From contig NZ_QRCC01000011.1 of assembly GCF_009833125.1 (NCBI RefSeq), forward strand, positions 1 to 64,000: 64,000 bases of DNA, written 5' to 3'. How positions within the stretch are numbered: position 1 is the first letter of the stretch; every line of letters begins with the position of its first letter. Shown in pieces: positions 47,881-57,955 of this stretch. The position numbers and the translations under genes were made by a program. The notes beneath the pieces were generated by a model. It had not been told where the DNA came from. It did no database searches and saw only the letters and a program-made list of their open reading frames with translations. Source of the DNA: Nitrosomonas sp. HPC101 (lineage in GTDB: Bacteria > Pseudomonadota > Gammaproteobacteria > Burkholderiales > Nitrosomonadaceae).

Positions 47881-48285
47881 GTGCAACTGACCACCAACCA
47901 GCAACGAGTCCTTGAGACGCTACAGCAAGCCAATGGTCCCCTGAGTGCCTATGCGCTGCTCGACCGGCTGCGGGAGCAGGGATTCAGTGCTCCCACGCAG
48001 GTGTACCGGGCACTGGAACGTCTGACCGAGCACGACCTGGTGCATCGCCTGGAAACCCTGAACGCCTACGTGCCATGTGCCTATCCTGGCAACTGCCAAC
48101 ACGACTTCAGAGCGTTCGCGATCTGCGACATCTGTGGGCATGTCGATGAATTTGCAGACACTGACCTGCGTCGCTGTCTTGGCCGTTGGATAAACAGCAA
48201 TGCCTTCTCCCTGCACAACTCCACCATTGAACTGCGTGGCGAGTGCGCAACATGCAATGGGGCCCGCATACCGGCAGACAGCTAA
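47881..48285 (+). CDS. zur: Zinc uptake regulator Zur (Fur family)
   Basis: About 134 residues. Winged-helix NQQRVLETLQQANGPLSAYALLDRL with TQVYRALERL as recognition helix; zinc-structural pairs CDIC and CATC; CQHDFRAFAIC contributes regulatory ligands. GTG 47881 is preceded by AGAGGAG at ideal spacing; ATG 47845 (12 codons earlier) has no ribosome-binding site and adjoins the operator. Under its own palindrome, it likely represses the downstream cobW-cysS-thrS-pyrC-hisI block and, through a second box, znuCBA. Confidence 0.92.
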   Translation: MQLTTNQQRVLETLQQANGPLSAYALLDRLREQGFSAPTQVYRALERLTEHDLVHRLETLNAYVPCAYPGNCQHDFRAFAICDICGHVDEFADTDLRRCLGRWINSNAFSLHNSTIELRGECATCNGARIPADS

Positions 48286-48336
48286 GCGCCTTCAACAGCA
48301 TATGCCGAGTCACATGCCTTCCTGCGAGACATCACG

Positions 48337-48537
48337 ATGAATATCCAAATTCTGACACCCTCCCAAGCCGAAAGAGCTCCTGTTACTGTCCTTGCCGGTT
48401 TCCTCAACCCTGAGCTGTCGCGCACTGACGAGAAGCTGATGGCGATGAGCAACACCTGCATCAGCCGCATCTTGCGCGAAAACTTACCGATGGTAGTCGA
48501 TCGTCTCGCCATGATCACTGCTAGTCGTTCCCAATAA
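48337..48537 (+). CDS. Small ORF resembling a COG0523 N-terminus without the P-loop
   Basis: 66 residues. ERAPVTVLAGFLNPELSR echoes the PVTVLTGFLGSGKTT start of the GTPase encoded next, but lacks GSGKT, so it cannot bind GTP that way. The rest (MSNTCISRILRENLPMVVDRL) has no recognised family. It may be a partial duplicate or a genuine small island protein. Weak ribosome-binding site. Confidence 0.35.
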   Translation: MNIQILTPSQAERAPVTVLAGFLNPELSRTDEKLMAMSNTCISRILRENLPMVVDRLAMITASRSQ

Positions 48538-48557
48538 CGAACCTTGAGAAAGTCGTC

Positions 48558-49556
48558 ATGAACCTTATCCCCGTCACTGTCCTTACCGGCTTCCTTGGCA
48601 GCGGCAAAACAACACTGCTCAATCGAATCCTCCAAGAACAACACGGACACCGGATCGCGGTGATCGAAAACGAGCTCGGCGAAACCGGGATTGACAATGA
48701 ATTGCTGGTGCAAGATGAAGGCGAGCAGATTGTCGAAATGAATAACGGCTGCATCTGCTGTACCGTGCGTGGCGACCTGATCCGAATCCTTGGTGAACTA
48801 CATACCAAGAAACAGGCCGGCACGCTACATTTTGACCGGGTCATCATCGAGACTACGGGCCTGGCCGACCCCGCGCCCGTGGCACAGACCTTTTTTGTCG
48901 ATAAGAACATCAGCGAGCACTATCTATTGGATGCCGTGGTGACGATGATCGACGCGAAACACGCGGCGCTGCAACTCGACGAACACCATGAAGCGCAGGA
49001 ACAGGTGGGTTTCGCAGATCGCATTCTCATCACGAAAACAGACGTTGCAGCGCCAGAAGATGTTGTAGCACTGAAAAAACGTCTGCTAAAGATGAATCCC
49101 CGTGCCAAGATCGCCGAAGCCCGTCATGGACAAGCTGCCATCAGTGACATCCTGGACATTCGTGGTTTCAACCTCGATGCCATTCTTGAGATCGAACCTG
49201 ACTTCCTGACCAACGTGGATCACGAGCACGATGATGATGTCACCTCGTTCGTCTTCCGGGAGAAAAGGCCACTCGACCTCCTGCGCATCGAGAACATTCT
49301 TGGTGCCATGGTGCAGGTTTACGGTCCTCAGTTGATGCGCTACAAAGGTGTCCTCCAAATTCAGGGAGTTGACCAGCGTATCGTTTTTCAAGGCGTGCAT
49401 ATGCTCATGGGAAGCGATTTAGGCGCACCGTGGAAACCAGGGGAAACGCGCGAGAGCAAGTTTGTCTTCATTGGACGCGACCTGCCCGTTAGCGTATTGA
49501 CTGACGGATTGAAGCAGTGCGTCGCCGATACAACCGCAGCTTCGCCGGGCACCTGA
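48558..49556 (+). CDS. COG0523 GTPase, CobW-like metal chaperone (ZigA type)
   Basis: 332 residues. P-loop GFLGSGKTTLLNRIL, metal motif CICC within NNGCICCTVRGDL, IIETTGLADPAP and the guanine-specificity TKTD. The C-terminal CobW domain follows (QGVHMLMGSDLG). Zur-controlled members are proposed to bring zinc to essential enzymes during starvation. First intact gene after zur. Confidence 0.92.
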   Translation: MNLIPVTVLTGFLGSGKTTLLNRILQEQHGHRIAVIENELGETGIDNELLVQDEGEQIVEMNNGCICCTVRGDLIRILGELHTKKQAGTLHFDRVIIETTGLADPAPVAQTFFVDKNISEHYLLDAVVTMIDAKHAALQLDEHHEAQEQVGFADRILITKTDVAAPEDVVALKKRLLKMNPRAKIAEARHGQAAISDILDIRGFNLDAILEIEPDFLTNVDHEHDDDVTSFVFREKRPLDLLRIENILGAMVQVYGPQLMRYKGVLQIQGVDQRIVFQGVHMLMGSDLGAPWKPGETRESKFVFIGRDLPVSVLTDGLKQCVADTTAASPGT

Positions 49557-49559
49557 GAA

Positions 49560-49775
49560 ATGGACGCCATGCTGAAAACCCAAGACTGCACGGAAGATCT
49601 GCCAATCCATCCGACGCATGAAGCCAAAATGAAACTCACAGCAACTTCCGCCTTTTTACATGAAGTCATCAAGGAATGGATTTGCGATCCGAAGATGACC
49701 ATCGCATACGGCCGCTGGAAAGTTTGTGACACGATTACGTCGGCGACCCCGGCACACACAGGAGTCCTTGCATGA
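49560..49775 (+). CDS. Small protein of unknown function between the two GTPases
   Basis: 71 residues, starting three bases after the first GTPase stop and overlapping the second GTPase ATG. Three Cys and three His are present (QDCTEDLPIHPTHEAK, EWICDPKM, WKVCDTI). No family was recognised. The tight packing supports a coding role; the composition is not decisive. Confidence 0.4.
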   Translation: MDAMLKTQDCTEDLPIHPTHEAKMKLTATSAFLHEVIKEWICDPKMTIAYGRWKVCDTITSATPAHTGVLA

Positions 49776-50857
49776 CCATCGAATCTCCATCCAGCCTGAT
49801 CCCCGTCATTTTGCTGACGGGGTTCCTGGGCAGTGGCAAAACCACCATGCTCAACCATCTGGTACACCAGCCCGAGCTGGCCGATACGCTGGTCATCATC
49901 AACGAGTTCGGTGAAATAGCGCTTGACCATTTACTGGTCGCCCACAGCACCGAGAACCTGATGATGGAGATGAGCAGCGGCTGCCTGTGCTGCACCATCC
50001 GCGGCGATCTGGTCAAAACCCTGCGCGACATCACCTGGCGCTTCTCACGCGGGAGCCAGCGGCAGTTCCGGCGCGTGCTGATCGAGACCACAGGCCTGGC
50101 CGATCCGGCGCCCATCATCCACACACTGATGACCCATCCGCAGATCGCGCCGAAGTACCGGCTCGACGGCATCGTGACGACCGTGGACATGGCCACGGGC
50201 ATGCACACACTGAACCAGCACAGGGAAGCAATCAAGCAGGCAGCCGTAGCCGATACACTCTTATTGACCAAGGCTGATCTGGTTTCAGCCGAACAACGCA
50301 ACACGCTGCTGCGCCGGCTGGATGGCATCAACCCGGCTGCCCCACGCTGGGAAGTGTGCAACGGCGAGATCGCTCCACAGAAAGTATTGAATCTCGGACT
50401 GTTTTCTACGGACAGCAAAACCCCAGACGTCGCACGCTGGCTGCGAGAAGAAGCCTATGCATCGTCGCATGAACATGGCCACGATCATCATGAACATGCG
50501 CATGACCACCACGACGTGAACCGCCATGACGATCATATCCGCGCCTTCTGCTTTTCCGTCAATGATCCCATTCCAGAGCCGGTGCTCATCGCATGGCTGG
50601 ATATATTGATGAGCTTTGTTGGCAGCAATATCCTGCGTATCAAGGGCATCCTCAACGTCGAAGGGCAGGATCAACCGGTCGTCGTGCATGGTGTGCAGCA
50701 TATCTTCCATCCGCCCGTTCCTCTACCGGCCTGGCCAGACAAGGATCGCCGCTCCCGTCTGATATTCATCACCCGGGATGTGGAACAGGACATCATCGAG
50801 ACCATTTTTCGGGTATTACGCGAGATGTTGCCAGCAACCTCGGAGAATGCCACATGA
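49772..50857 (+). CDS. Second COG0523 GTPase with His-rich metal loop
   Basis: 361 residues. GFLGSGKTTMLNHL, CxCC as SGCLCCTIRGDL, ETTGLADPAP and TKAD. About residues 231-253 form a His/Asp loop (SHEHGHDHHEHAHDHHD), a likely zinc-holding segment absent from the first GTPase. C-terminal CobW domain GVQHIFHPP. Its stop overlaps the cysS start (ATGA). Proposed zinc donor for an enzyme of this island. Confidence 0.92.
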   Translation: MTIESPSSLIPVILLTGFLGSGKTTMLNHLVHQPELADTLVIINEFGEIALDHLLVAHSTENLMMEMSSGCLCCTIRGDLVKTLRDITWRFSRGSQRQFRRVLIETTGLADPAPIIHTLMTHPQIAPKYRLDGIVTTVDMATGMHTLNQHREAIKQAAVADTLLLTKADLVSAEQRNTLLRRLDGINPAAPRWEVCNGEIAPQKVLNLGLFSTDSKTPDVARWLREEAYASSHEHGHDHHEHAHDHHDVNRHDDHIRAFCFSVNDPIPEPVLIAWLDILMSFVGSNILRIKGILNVEGQDQPVVVHGVQHIFHPPVPLPAWPDKDRRSRLIFITRDVEQDIIETIFRVLREMLPATSENAT

Positions 50858-52269
50858 GCGCAACGATCACTCTCTACAATACGCTCACACGCCAAAAAGA
50901 GGCACTGCGTACTGGACACCCGGATCGGGTAACAATGTACGTCTGCGGTCCCACGGTCTACAACTACGCTCACATCGGCAACGCGCGGCCCGCCGTCGTG
51001 TTCGACGTGCTGGTCCGACTACTCAGGCATGACTACCGCGAGGTGGTCTATGCCCGCAACTTCACCGATGTCGACGACAAAATCAACACGGCCGCTGCGG
51101 CCGCCGGCGTATCCATCGGCACCATCACCGACCGCTACATCGACGCTTACCACGACGATATGCGAGCGCTAGGCGTTCTGCCGCCCGATCTGGAACCGCG
51201 CGTCACCGAACACATTCCCGCCATCATCGAGCTGATCCGGGAATTGATCGAGCGGGGGCACGCCTACGTCGAGCGGGAGCATGTGCTGTTCCATGTGCCA
51301 TCCTACCCTGCCTATGGACAGCTCTCGGGGCGGCGCACCGAGGACATGCTGGCCGGCGCCCGGGTAGAGGTGGCGCCGTACAAGCGCGACCCGACGGACT
51401 TCGTGCTCTGGAAACCTTCGATGCCGGATCAGCCAGGTTGGGACAGCCCCTGGGGCCGCGGCCGACCCGGCTGGCATGTCGAATGCACGGCCATGATCGG
51501 CCAACACCTGGGCCATACCATCGACATTCATGGTGGCGGGCAAGACCTGATCTTCCCGCACCACGAGAACGAAATCGCCCAGGGTACCTGCGCGCACGGT
51601 GCGCTCTACTGCCGTACCTGGGTCCACAACAGCTTCGTTACCGTAGATGGACAAAAGATGTCCAAGTCGCTGGGCAACGTACTCCTGGTGCGCGACCTGC
51701 TGGATCAGGCGCCGGGCGAAGCGATTCGCTTCGCGCTGCTCTCCACTCACTACCGGCGGTCATTGGACTGGAATGCCCAGCGCCTTCTGGCTGCGCGACA
51801 GACCCTGACACACTACTACGAAAGTCTGTCAAAAGTCACTCAGGTCGTTGTCTTGCCGCAGACTGCACCTGACCCGGAGGTGCTGGAAGCACTGAAGAAT
51901 GATCTCAACGTCCCTGGCGCGCTGGTGCGATTACACGTCTTGCTAACGCAACTTGACGATGCGAACACAGATGTCCGACGGGCGCATGCCAAATCTGTTC
52001 TGTTAGCGTCTGCCGGAGTGATGGGGTTGCTACAGCAGCCGCCGCAAACTGCCCTGCGGGCGCTATGGCCTGCAACATCGATGCCATCTGCGCAGTCGTC
52101 CGACGACGCCTCGATCAAAGCCCTGTTGGAGAAGCGCGAACAGGCACGGCGGGATCGCGATTTTGCTAAAGCGGATGCACTGCGCGAGGAGCTGGAAGCC
52201 GCAGGCTTCATGGTTGAAGACACCCCTGCGGGTCCGGTGCTGCGGCCGGCTGCGAAGGAGCTCGCATGA
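50854..52269 (+). CDS. cysS: Cysteinyl-tRNA synthetase, island paralogue
   Basis: 471 residues, class I synthetase with HIGN ([15 protein letters not shown]) and KMSKS ([10 protein letters not shown]). The four zinc-site residues look conserved: Cys in YVCGPTVY, Cys in WHVECTAM, His and Glu in IFPHHENEI. So this is a second copy rather than an obviously zinc-free form, unless it is the only copy in the genome, which the window cannot show. ATG overlaps the previous stop. GC-richer than genes outside the island. Confidence 0.94.
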   Translation: MSATITLYNTLTRQKEALRTGHPDRVTMYVCGPTVYNYAHIGNARPAVVFDVLVRLLRHDYREVVYARNFTDVDDKINTAAAAAGVSIGTITDRYIDAYHDDMRALGVLPPDLEPRVTEHIPAIIELIRELIERGHAYVEREHVLFHVPSYPAYGQLSGRRTEDMLAGARVEVAPYKRDPTDFVLWKPSMPDQPGWDSPWGRGRPGWHVECTAMIGQHLGHTIDIHGGGQDLIFPHHENEIAQGTCAHGALYCRTWVHNSFVTVDGQKMSKSLGNVLLVRDLLDQAPGEAIRFALLSTHYRRSLDWNAQRLLAARQTLTHYYESLSKVTQVVVLPQTAPDPEVLEALKNDLNVPGALVRLHVLLTQLDDANTDVRRAHAKSVLLASAGVMGLLQQPPQTALRALWPATSMPSAQSSDDASIKALLEKREQARRDRDFAKADALREELEAAGFMVEDTPAGPVLRPAAKELA

Positions 52270-52520
52270 GACACTGGCCCGCCGATTTGCTGGTGCTGCT
52301 GGTACGCGGCTACCAATTGTTCATCAGCCCGCTGCTCAGTCAACATTGCCGATTGCATCCCACGTGTTCGCAATACGCCATCGAGGCGTTGCGAACGCAC
52401 GGTGCGTTCAAGGGCTCGTGGCTCACACTGCTGCGCCTGGGACGTTGCCAGCCGTTGCATCCAGGCGGGTACGACCCGGTGCCACCCGTTCGCTCCCGAC
52501 AGACAGGTGACATGTGCTGA
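52266..52520 (+). CDS. yidD: YidD, membrane-protein insertion efficiency factor
   Basis: 84 residues: [32 protein letters not shown] with the three conserved Cys and [13 protein letters not shown] at the end, the YidD/Hemolysin-alpha signature. Usually sits between rnpA and yidC; here it is in a zinc island, overlapping cysS by ATGA. It may be a second copy. Function in the island unknown. Confidence 0.9.
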   Translation: MRHWPADLLVLLVRGYQLFISPLLSQHCRLHPTCSQYAIEALRTHGAFKGSWLTLLRLGRCQPLHPGGYDPVPPVRSRQTGDMC

Positions 52521-53131
52521 TCCGTAAATTGTTCAAGTTCGAGAACGCCCATATCGTGCGCGGATGCAGCACACGACGGTGTTCGCACTCCATCCACGGC
52601 CATTCGTACAAGGTCGAACTGCTGCTGGAGGCACATGCGTTCGACAACGGTCAGATGATCTATGACTTCGGCTTGCTCAAAGGATACGTGCACGACCTGA
52701 TCGATGCCTTCGACCATGCCGTCGCACTGTGGTCAGGCGACGATCCGGACTACCTGGCTGCTATGCGCAAGCATTCCGAACGCTGGGTGCTGATTCCGGT
52801 ATCGCCCAGTGCGGAGCAGTTTTCACGTCTGTTGTTCCGGCTGGTCGATGTTGCACTCACTTTCACCGAAATGAACAACGGCGAGGCCGACATGCAACTT
52901 CACTCCGTCATCGTCCACGAAACGGAAACCGGCTACGCACAGTGTTTCCGAGAGGATGCTGACAACCCGCGCATGGGTCGTATCGACCTCGATGCCATCG
53001 AGTTCTCGCCTGCAATCACTCGGGAGTGGCGCGATCCAGTTTTGTTTGAACGCCTCAGAAGCAGTGAGCAGGTGTTGGCTGCCGTCTCCATGGCGGTGAA
53101 TGCTCCGCATACCGGGGAGCTGACCCCTTGA
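52514..53131 (+). CDS. queD: 6-carboxytetrahydropterin synthase-like (QueD/PTPS) protein
   Basis: 205 residues, longer than the usual 120-140. FKFENAHIV and [16 protein letters not shown] give the His zinc ligands; CSTRRCSHS holds the catalytic Cys region; FDHAVALW and [10 protein letters not shown] follow. GTG start overlaps the yidD stop. QueD makes the queuosine precursor; folate/queuosine enzymes are common in Zur regulons because the usual GTP cyclohydrolase needs zinc. C-terminal extension of about 50 residues is unexplained. Confidence 0.85.
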   Translation: MLIRKLFKFENAHIVRGCSTRRCSHSIHGHSYKVELLLEAHAFDNGQMIYDFGLLKGYVHDLIDAFDHAVALWSGDDPDYLAAMRKHSERWVLIPVSPSAEQFSRLLFRLVDVALTFTEMNNGEADMQLHSVIVHETETGYAQCFREDADNPRMGRIDLDAIEFSPAITREWRDPVLFERLRSSEQVLAAVSMAVNAPHTGELTP

Positions 53132-53862
53132 CCCCTTCTCATCAGACAGCAGCCGAAACACGGCATAACGAGACTCGACTCGACGTGATCATCGTCGGGG
53201 CCGGCGCGGCGGGAATCGGCATGGCCCTAATGCTGAACAAGTTACCAGGTCTGCAATACAGTGTTCTGGAAAGCGACCACGTGGGCGAGTCGTTCCGGCG
53301 CTGGCCGACGCAGACGCGGCTGATCACCCCGTCCTTCTACAGCAATCCCTTCGGCCTGGCCGATCTGAATGCAGTCAGCGAGGCAAGTTCGCCTGCCATC
53401 TTCGCCGGCGCAGAGCATCTGAGCGGCCAGCAATACGCGGACTACCTGAACTTCATCGCTGACGCACATGAGCTGCCGATCGCCTGCAACTGCAAGGTAC
53501 TCAAAGTCGCTCCCGCAGCGGACAGCGGTGCCTGCACTACGCACGGATACCGGACTGGAAGACACTGGTGCCCGGCCACTACACTGTCATCGGTGGCTAC
53601 GAAAGCGGCGTGGATGCTGCTGTGAATCTACTCAAACTCGGCCACCGCGTCCGTCTGCTGGCGCGCCGACCCACCTGGGATCTGCCGGAGGTCTACGATC
53701 CCAGCCAGATGCTCTCGCCCTACACCCGTGAACGTCTGCGCAAGATCGAATCCAGCAACCGGCTGGAAACCGTCTTCGGCGCGGATGTGACCGAGGTGAC
53801 GACAGGTACCGATGGTGGCTTCCGCATCCATGCGGCCGATGGCCGCCACTGGGACACCGCCG
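53128..53862 (+). pseudogene. Flavin-dependent monooxygenase-like gene, frameshifted and 3'-truncated
   Basis: LDVIIVGAGAAGIGMALML opens an FAD-binding protein, with GESFRRWPTQTRLITPSFYSNPFG. The frame breaks near 53525; the next frame carries HYARIPDWKTLVPGHYTVIGGYESGVDAA and NLLKLGHRVRLLARRPTWDLPEV (second nucleotide fold). The sequence ends at about VTTGTDGGFRIHAADGRHWD and runs straight into the next gene leader, so the C-terminus is missing. Genes of this kind accompany COG0523 clusters elsewhere; this copy is inactive. Confidence 0.75.
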
Positions 53863-53898
53863 TCCCGCCACAACAAACACATATAAAGAAAGGTCTGC

Positions 53899-54459
53899 AT
53901 GATTCGCAAGAACCCGCGCGGCGATCTGCCGCACATCCATCCCAGCGCTTTTATTGATCCGACCGCCATCCTGTGCGGGCTGGTGATCGTTGAAGAGAAC
54001 GTGTTCATTGGCCCCTATGCGGTTATTCGCGCGGATGAGATGGATGCCAATGGCCATATCGACCCCATCGTGATCGGCGCCCACTCCAACATCCAGGACG
54101 GTGTGGTCATCCATTCCAAGTCCGGTGCCAGCGTGCGCATCGGACAGCACACCTCCATCGCCCATCGCGCCATCGTTCATGGTCCGTGCACGATAGGAAA
54201 CGGGGTTTTTATTGGCTTCAACAGCGTGTTATTCAACTGTACGGTTGATGATGGCTGCGTGGTTCGCTATAACGCTGTGGTCGATGGTGCCCACCTGCCT
54301 GCGGGCTTCTACGTGCGCTCGACTGAGCGTATCGATCCCAAGACCGATCTGGCCGCGTTACCCCAGGTGTCTGCCGCCGCCAGCGAATTCTCCGAGGATG
54401 TGGCGCGTACCAACAACGCGCTGGTACGTGGCTACAAGGCCATCCAGAATGAGTTTTGA
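53899..54459 (+). CDS. Gamma-class carbonic anhydrase-like protein
   Basis: 186 residues of left-handed beta-helix hexapeptides (IGAHSNIQDGVVIHSKSG, IGQHTSIAHRAIVHGP, IGNGVFIGFNSVLFNC). The three metal His appear present: VVIH and AHRAIVH. Gamma enzymes can use iron or cobalt, so a Zur-linked copy could replace a zinc beta-enzyme when zinc is scarce. That replacement is inferred. AAAGGT precedes the ATG. Confidence 0.88.
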   Translation: MIRKNPRGDLPHIHPSAFIDPTAILCGLVIVEENVFIGPYAVIRADEMDANGHIDPIVIGAHSNIQDGVVIHSKSGASVRIGQHTSIAHRAIVHGPCTIGNGVFIGFNSVLFNCTVDDGCVVRYNAVVDGAHLPAGFYVRSTERIDPKTDLAALPQVSAAASEFSEDVARTNNALVRGYKAIQNEF

Positions 54460-54468
54460 AACATAAGC

Positions 54469-56490
54469 ATGGCACTTTCTCATCCCGTCATCACACTTAC
54501 CTTGTCAGATGGTTCGACGCGACGCTTTGAACAACCCGTCACTGTTGCCCAAGTTGCGGCAGCGATCGGTATTGGACTGGCTAAGAACACCGTGGCAGGC
54601 AGGCTTGATGGTCGGCTCGTCGATGCGTGCGAGGTGATCGACCACGACGCGGTGTTGCAGATCATCACACCCAGGGATGAGGAAGGACTGGAAATCATCC
54701 GGCACTCCTGTGCCCATCTGATCGGCCATGCCGTTAAGCAACTCTACCCGAATGCGAAGATGGTAATCGGCCCGGTCATTGAGGACGGCTTCTACTACGA
54801 CATCGCCTACGAGCGCCCCTTCACGCCCGACGACTTGGCCGCCATTGAAGCGCGGATGAAGACGCTGATTGCCAATGACTACGACGTCATTAAGCGTGTG
54901 CTGCCGCGCGAAGAGGTGATCCGCATCTTCAAGCAGCGCGGCGAAGATTACAAGCTGCGTCTGATCGAGGACATGCCCGACGAACAGCAAATGGGCATGT
55001 ATTTCCACGAGGAATACGTGGACATGTGCCGTGGCCCACATGTGCCCAATACGCGCCTTCTCAAAACATTCAAGCTCACCAAATTGGCGGGAGCCTACTG
55101 GCGTGGGAACGCAAAGAACGAGCAGCTTCAGCGCATCTACGGCACGGCCTGGGCCAGCAAGAAACAGCTCGATGCGTATATTCAGTGTATCGAGGAGGCA
55201 GAAAAGCGTGACCACCGTAAGCTGGGTCGGGAACTGGATCTGTTTCACTTTCAAGAAGATGCGCCGGGTGCCGTTTTCTGGCACCCGCGCGGTTGGGCAG
55301 TGTTCCAGGAATTGATCGCCTACATGCGACGCCGCCAGCAGGACGCCGGCTATGTGGAAGTGAATTCACCCGACGTGATGGATCGCAGCCTGTGGGAAAT
55401 CTCCGGCCACTGGCAGAACTACCGCGATCACATGTTCACCACCGAGACCGAAGATGGCCGCGCGCTTGCACTCAAGCCAATGAACTGCCCGGGCAGCGTA
55501 TTGCTGTACCAGCATGGCCTCAAAAGCTACCGAGACTTACCAATCCGCATGGGCGAGTTCGGTAAGGTGCATCGCTACGAACCTTCGGGCGCGCTGCACG
55601 GCTTGCTGCGCGTGCGCCACTTCACCCAGGATGATGCGCACATCTACTGCACCCCGCAGCAGATGGACGCGGAATGCCGCGAGATCGTGACCCTGGTGCT
55701 TGACATCTATCACCAGTTTGGCTTCGAGGACGTGCGCATCAAGCTCTCGACCCGGCCCGACAACCGCATGGGCGATGAAGCGACCTGGGACTTGCTCGAA
55801 GGCGCGCTGATCCGGACGCTGAAAGGCATGGAGCTGACCTACCAGCTCAACCCTGGCGAAGGTGCCTTCTACGGCCCCAAGCTCGAATTCGTGCTGCGCG
55901 ACGCCATCGGACGGGACTGGCAATGCGGCACCCTCCAGGTGGACATGAATCTGCCCGAACGATTCGGGATCGAGTATGTTGATGAAAACGACCAGCGCAA
56001 GCAACCGGTCATGCTGCACCGTGCACTGTTTGGTTCGCTGGAGCGCTTCACGGGCATTTTAATTGAGCATCACGCCGGCAAGCTGCCCGCCTGGCTGGCA
56101 CCGGTACAAGCCATGGTGCTATCGATCACCGACGATCACGCCACTTACGCGCAGGATGTTGCCCAGCTTTTGCGCGGCGCGGGCCTGCGCACCGAAACCG
56201 ATGTACGCAACGAGAAAATTGGCTACAAGATTCGTGAGCAAACGCTACAGCGCATCCCTTTCCTGCTGGTCGTCGGGGCCAAGGAACGCGACACAGCTTC
56301 TATTGCCATCCGCAGCCGTGACGGGGAGGACTTGGGCGTAATGCCTTTGACGCAAGCCGTGGCGCAGCTACAGCTGGCAGCTCAAGCCCCAGACTTTGCT
56401 GCGCGCAAAGCATCGCAACACCGTCTGTGTGTTCTCCTGAACGGCCATGAAACCTCTGCTGCGGCCAACAAACCGGAAGCTGCTTCGTGA
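54469..56490 (+). CDS. thrS: Threonyl-tRNA synthetase, island paralogue
   Basis: 673 residues: TGS domain (about 5-65), editing domain with [10 protein letters not shown] and [11 protein letters not shown], class II core with [41 protein letters not shown] and [10 protein letters not shown], then the anticodon domain. The zinc residues Cys (MNCPG), His (DDAHIYC) and His ([10 protein letters not shown]) look intact, so ligand loss does not explain a zinc-sparing role. Stop overlaps the next start (GTGA). Confidence 0.95.
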   Translation: MALSHPVITLTLSDGSTRRFEQPVTVAQVAAAIGIGLAKNTVAGRLDGRLVDACEVIDHDAVLQIITPRDEEGLEIIRHSCAHLIGHAVKQLYPNAKMVIGPVIEDGFYYDIAYERPFTPDDLAAIEARMKTLIANDYDVIKRVLPREEVIRIFKQRGEDYKLRLIEDMPDEQQMGMYFHEEYVDMCRGPHVPNTRLLKTFKLTKLAGAYWRGNAKNEQLQRIYGTAWASKKQLDAYIQCIEEAEKRDHRKLGRELDLFHFQEDAPGAVFWHPRGWAVFQELIAYMRRRQQDAGYVEVNSPDVMDRSLWEISGHWQNYRDHMFTTETEDGRALALKPMNCPGSVLLYQHGLKSYRDLPIRMGEFGKVHRYEPSGALHGLLRVRHFTQDDAHIYCTPQQMDAECREIVTLVLDIYHQFGFEDVRIKLSTRPDNRMGDEATWDLLEGALIRTLKGMELTYQLNPGEGAFYGPKLEFVLRDAIGRDWQCGTLQVDMNLPERFGIEYVDENDQRKQPVMLHRALFGSLERFTGILIEHHAGKLPAWLAPVQAMVLSITDDHATYAQDVAQLLRGAGLRTETDVRNEKIGYKIREQTLQRIPFLLVVGAKERDTASIAIRSRDGEDLGVMPLTQAVAQLQLAAQAPDFAARKASQHRLCVLLNGHETSAAANKPEAAS

Positions 56491-57362
56491 ACACTACAGG
56501 CAATTTGCCTCCGCAATCGTTGAGCTGTCATGCCGATCTTCTGGTGCAAGGCGGAACTGTCATCACCCCCAACGGCACCGAACGTATCGACGTAGCCTGC
56601 GCGGATGGCCGCATCGTTGCACTGGGCAACTTGCAAGGTGCATGGAGCGCCGATACCAGGCTGGACGCCACCGGTCTGCACGTGCTTCCGGGTGTCATCG
56701 ACAGTCAAGTGCATTTCCGCGAGCCTGGCCTGTTGCACAAGGAGAACCTGGAGGCCGGCACCCGTGGAGCGGTACTCGGTGGTATCACCGCTGTGTTCGA
56801 AATGCCAAATACCTTTCCGCTGACGTTGGGCAAGACCGATCTGCACGCCAAGCTCGATGCCGCCCGCGAACGTGCGTGGTGCGATTTTGCCTTCTACGTC
56901 GGCGGCTCGGCCGTAAATATCGAGCAGCTGGCTGCGCTGGAAAACCTGCCCGGCTGTGCTGGCGTCAAGATCTTCATGGGCAGTTCCTTCGGTGATCTTT
57001 TGGCCGACGACGATGAGGTATTGCGCCTCATCCTGCACCACGGCAAGCGGCGTTTGGCTGTTCATGCTGAGGATGAAAGTCGGTTGCGCGAGCGAAAAAC
57101 CATTGCTCTGGAAAGCGCGGATGTGCGCCAACATCCGGTCTGGCGTGACGTTGAAAGCGCACTGATGGCGACCCGCCGCATCGTACGCCTGGCGGCAGAG
57201 GCCAGCCGCCGGCTGCACATCCTGCATGTCTCCAGCGCCGAGGAAATGACCTATCTTGTTGGGCACAAGCACCGTGTGTCGGTGGAAGTCACCCCTCACC
57301 ATCTAACCCTGCAAGCGCCTGAATGCTACGAACACTTGGGCAGCCAGGAGAATAAGATATGA
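56487..57362 (+). CDS. pyrC2: Dihydroorotase paralogue, N-terminal part of a split gene
   Basis: 291 residues. The metal-site start reads [15 protein letters not shown]: the first His of the usual HxH is Gln. Later elements are kept: carbamylated Lys in GVKIFMGSS, His in AVHAEDE and [11 protein letters not shown]. The frame ends after HLGSQENKI at TGA 57360-57362, inside a 71-bp insertion; the next piece restarts there. If the insertion is removed the two pieces form one 465-residue dihydroorotase in a single frame. Zur-linked DHOases of this type occur in other proteobacteria. Confidence 0.9.
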   Translation: MNTTGNLPPQSLSCHADLLVQGGTVITPNGTERIDVACADGRIVALGNLQGAWSADTRLDATGLHVLPGVIDSQVHFREPGLLHKENLEAGTRGAVLGGITAVFEMPNTFPLTLGKTDLHAKLDAARERAWCDFAFYVGGSAVNIEQLAALENLPGCAGVKIFMGSSFGDLLADDDEVLRLILHHGKRRLAVHAEDESRLRERKTIALESADVRQHPVWRDVESALMATRRIVRLAAEASRRLHILHVSSAEEMTYLVGHKHRVSVEVTPHHLTLQAPECYEHLGSQENKI

Positions 57363-57416
57363 ATTTTATTGATCAGCAGCTGCAAGCGCCTGAATGCTAC
57401 GAACACTTGGGCAGCC
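57309..57416 (+). repeat. 37-bp direct repeat pair with 34-bp spacer inside the dihydroorotase gene
   Basis: Copies at 57309-57345 and 57380-57416 begin CTGCAAGCGCCTGAATGC and end CACTTGGGCAGCC and are identical. The spacer is AT-rich, unlike its surroundings, and contains AGGAGA, then ATATGAATTTT, that is a Shine-Dalgarno and an ATGA stop/start. Period 71 is not a multiple of three, so it breaks the reading frame. Confidence 0.95.
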
Positions 57417-57955
57417 TGGCACAGATGAACCCGCCAGTGCGGGAACAGTACCATCAACATGCCCTATGGCAAGCGATCCGCGACGGCGTGGTTGATGTCA
57501 TCGGCAGCGATCATGCTCCGCACACGCTACCGGAAAAGGCGAAGCCGTACCCGCAGTCCCCTAGCGGGATGACCGGCGTACAGACCTTGCTGCCACTGAT
57601 GCTCGACCATGTGCATGCCGGCCGCCTGAGCTTGCAACGGCTTGTGGATCTCACCAGTGCCGGCCCGGCCCGTATCTTTGGTATTGAGGGTAAGGGCCGC
57701 ATTTCTCTGGGCCATGATGCAGACTTCAGCATCGTCGATCTAAAGGCGCGTCGCATGATCCGCAATGATTGGATTGCCAGTGTCAGCGGCTGGACGCCGT
57801 ATGACGGCTGGATGGTCACCGGCTGGCCCATCCACACGGTCGTGCGTGGGCACTGCGTCGTTCGAGACGAAGCACTGCTCGGGCGACCACAAGGCGCGGC
57901 AATTCGGTTCCTGGAATCGGGGTCGAAGGAAATCACAGGAGCGTTTGATGCCTGA
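57359..57955 (+). CDS. pyrC2: Dihydroorotase paralogue, C-terminal part with its own start
   Basis: 198 residues. ATG 57359 overlaps the upstream TGA (ATGA) and has AGGAGA 8 bases before it. After MNFIDQQ the sequence repeats [12 protein letters not shown] and continues the enzyme: LAQMNPPVREQYHQHALW, IGSDHAPHTLPEKAK (catalytic Asp) and RIFGIEGKGRISLGHDADFSIVD. Two separately translated halves could associate, or the gene may be dead. Overlaps the start of the following Fur fragment. Confidence 0.88.
   Translation: MNFIDQQLQAPECYEHLGSLAQMNPPVREQYHQHALWQAIRDGVVDVIGSDHAPHTLPEKAKPYPQSPSGMTGVQTLLPLMLDHVHAGRLSLQRLVDLTSAGPARIFGIEGKGRISLGHDADFSIVDLKARRMIRNDWIASVSGWTPYDGWMVTGWPIHTVVRGHCVVRDEALLGRPQGAAIRFLESGSKEITGAFDA

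Noticed and set aside
53632..54180. Long minus-strand frame opposite the monooxygenase remnant and gamma-CA
   Set aside because: Mirror frame of GC-rich coding DNA; the plus-strand beta-helix protein is convincing.
54505..55284. 259-codon minus-strand frame opposite thrS
   Set aside because: Antisense shadow; no start signal or family match, while thrS motifs are complete.
56382..57302. 306-codon minus-strand frame opposite pyrC2
   Set aside because: Antisense shadow in GC-rich DNA; plus strand has clear dihydroorotase motifs.
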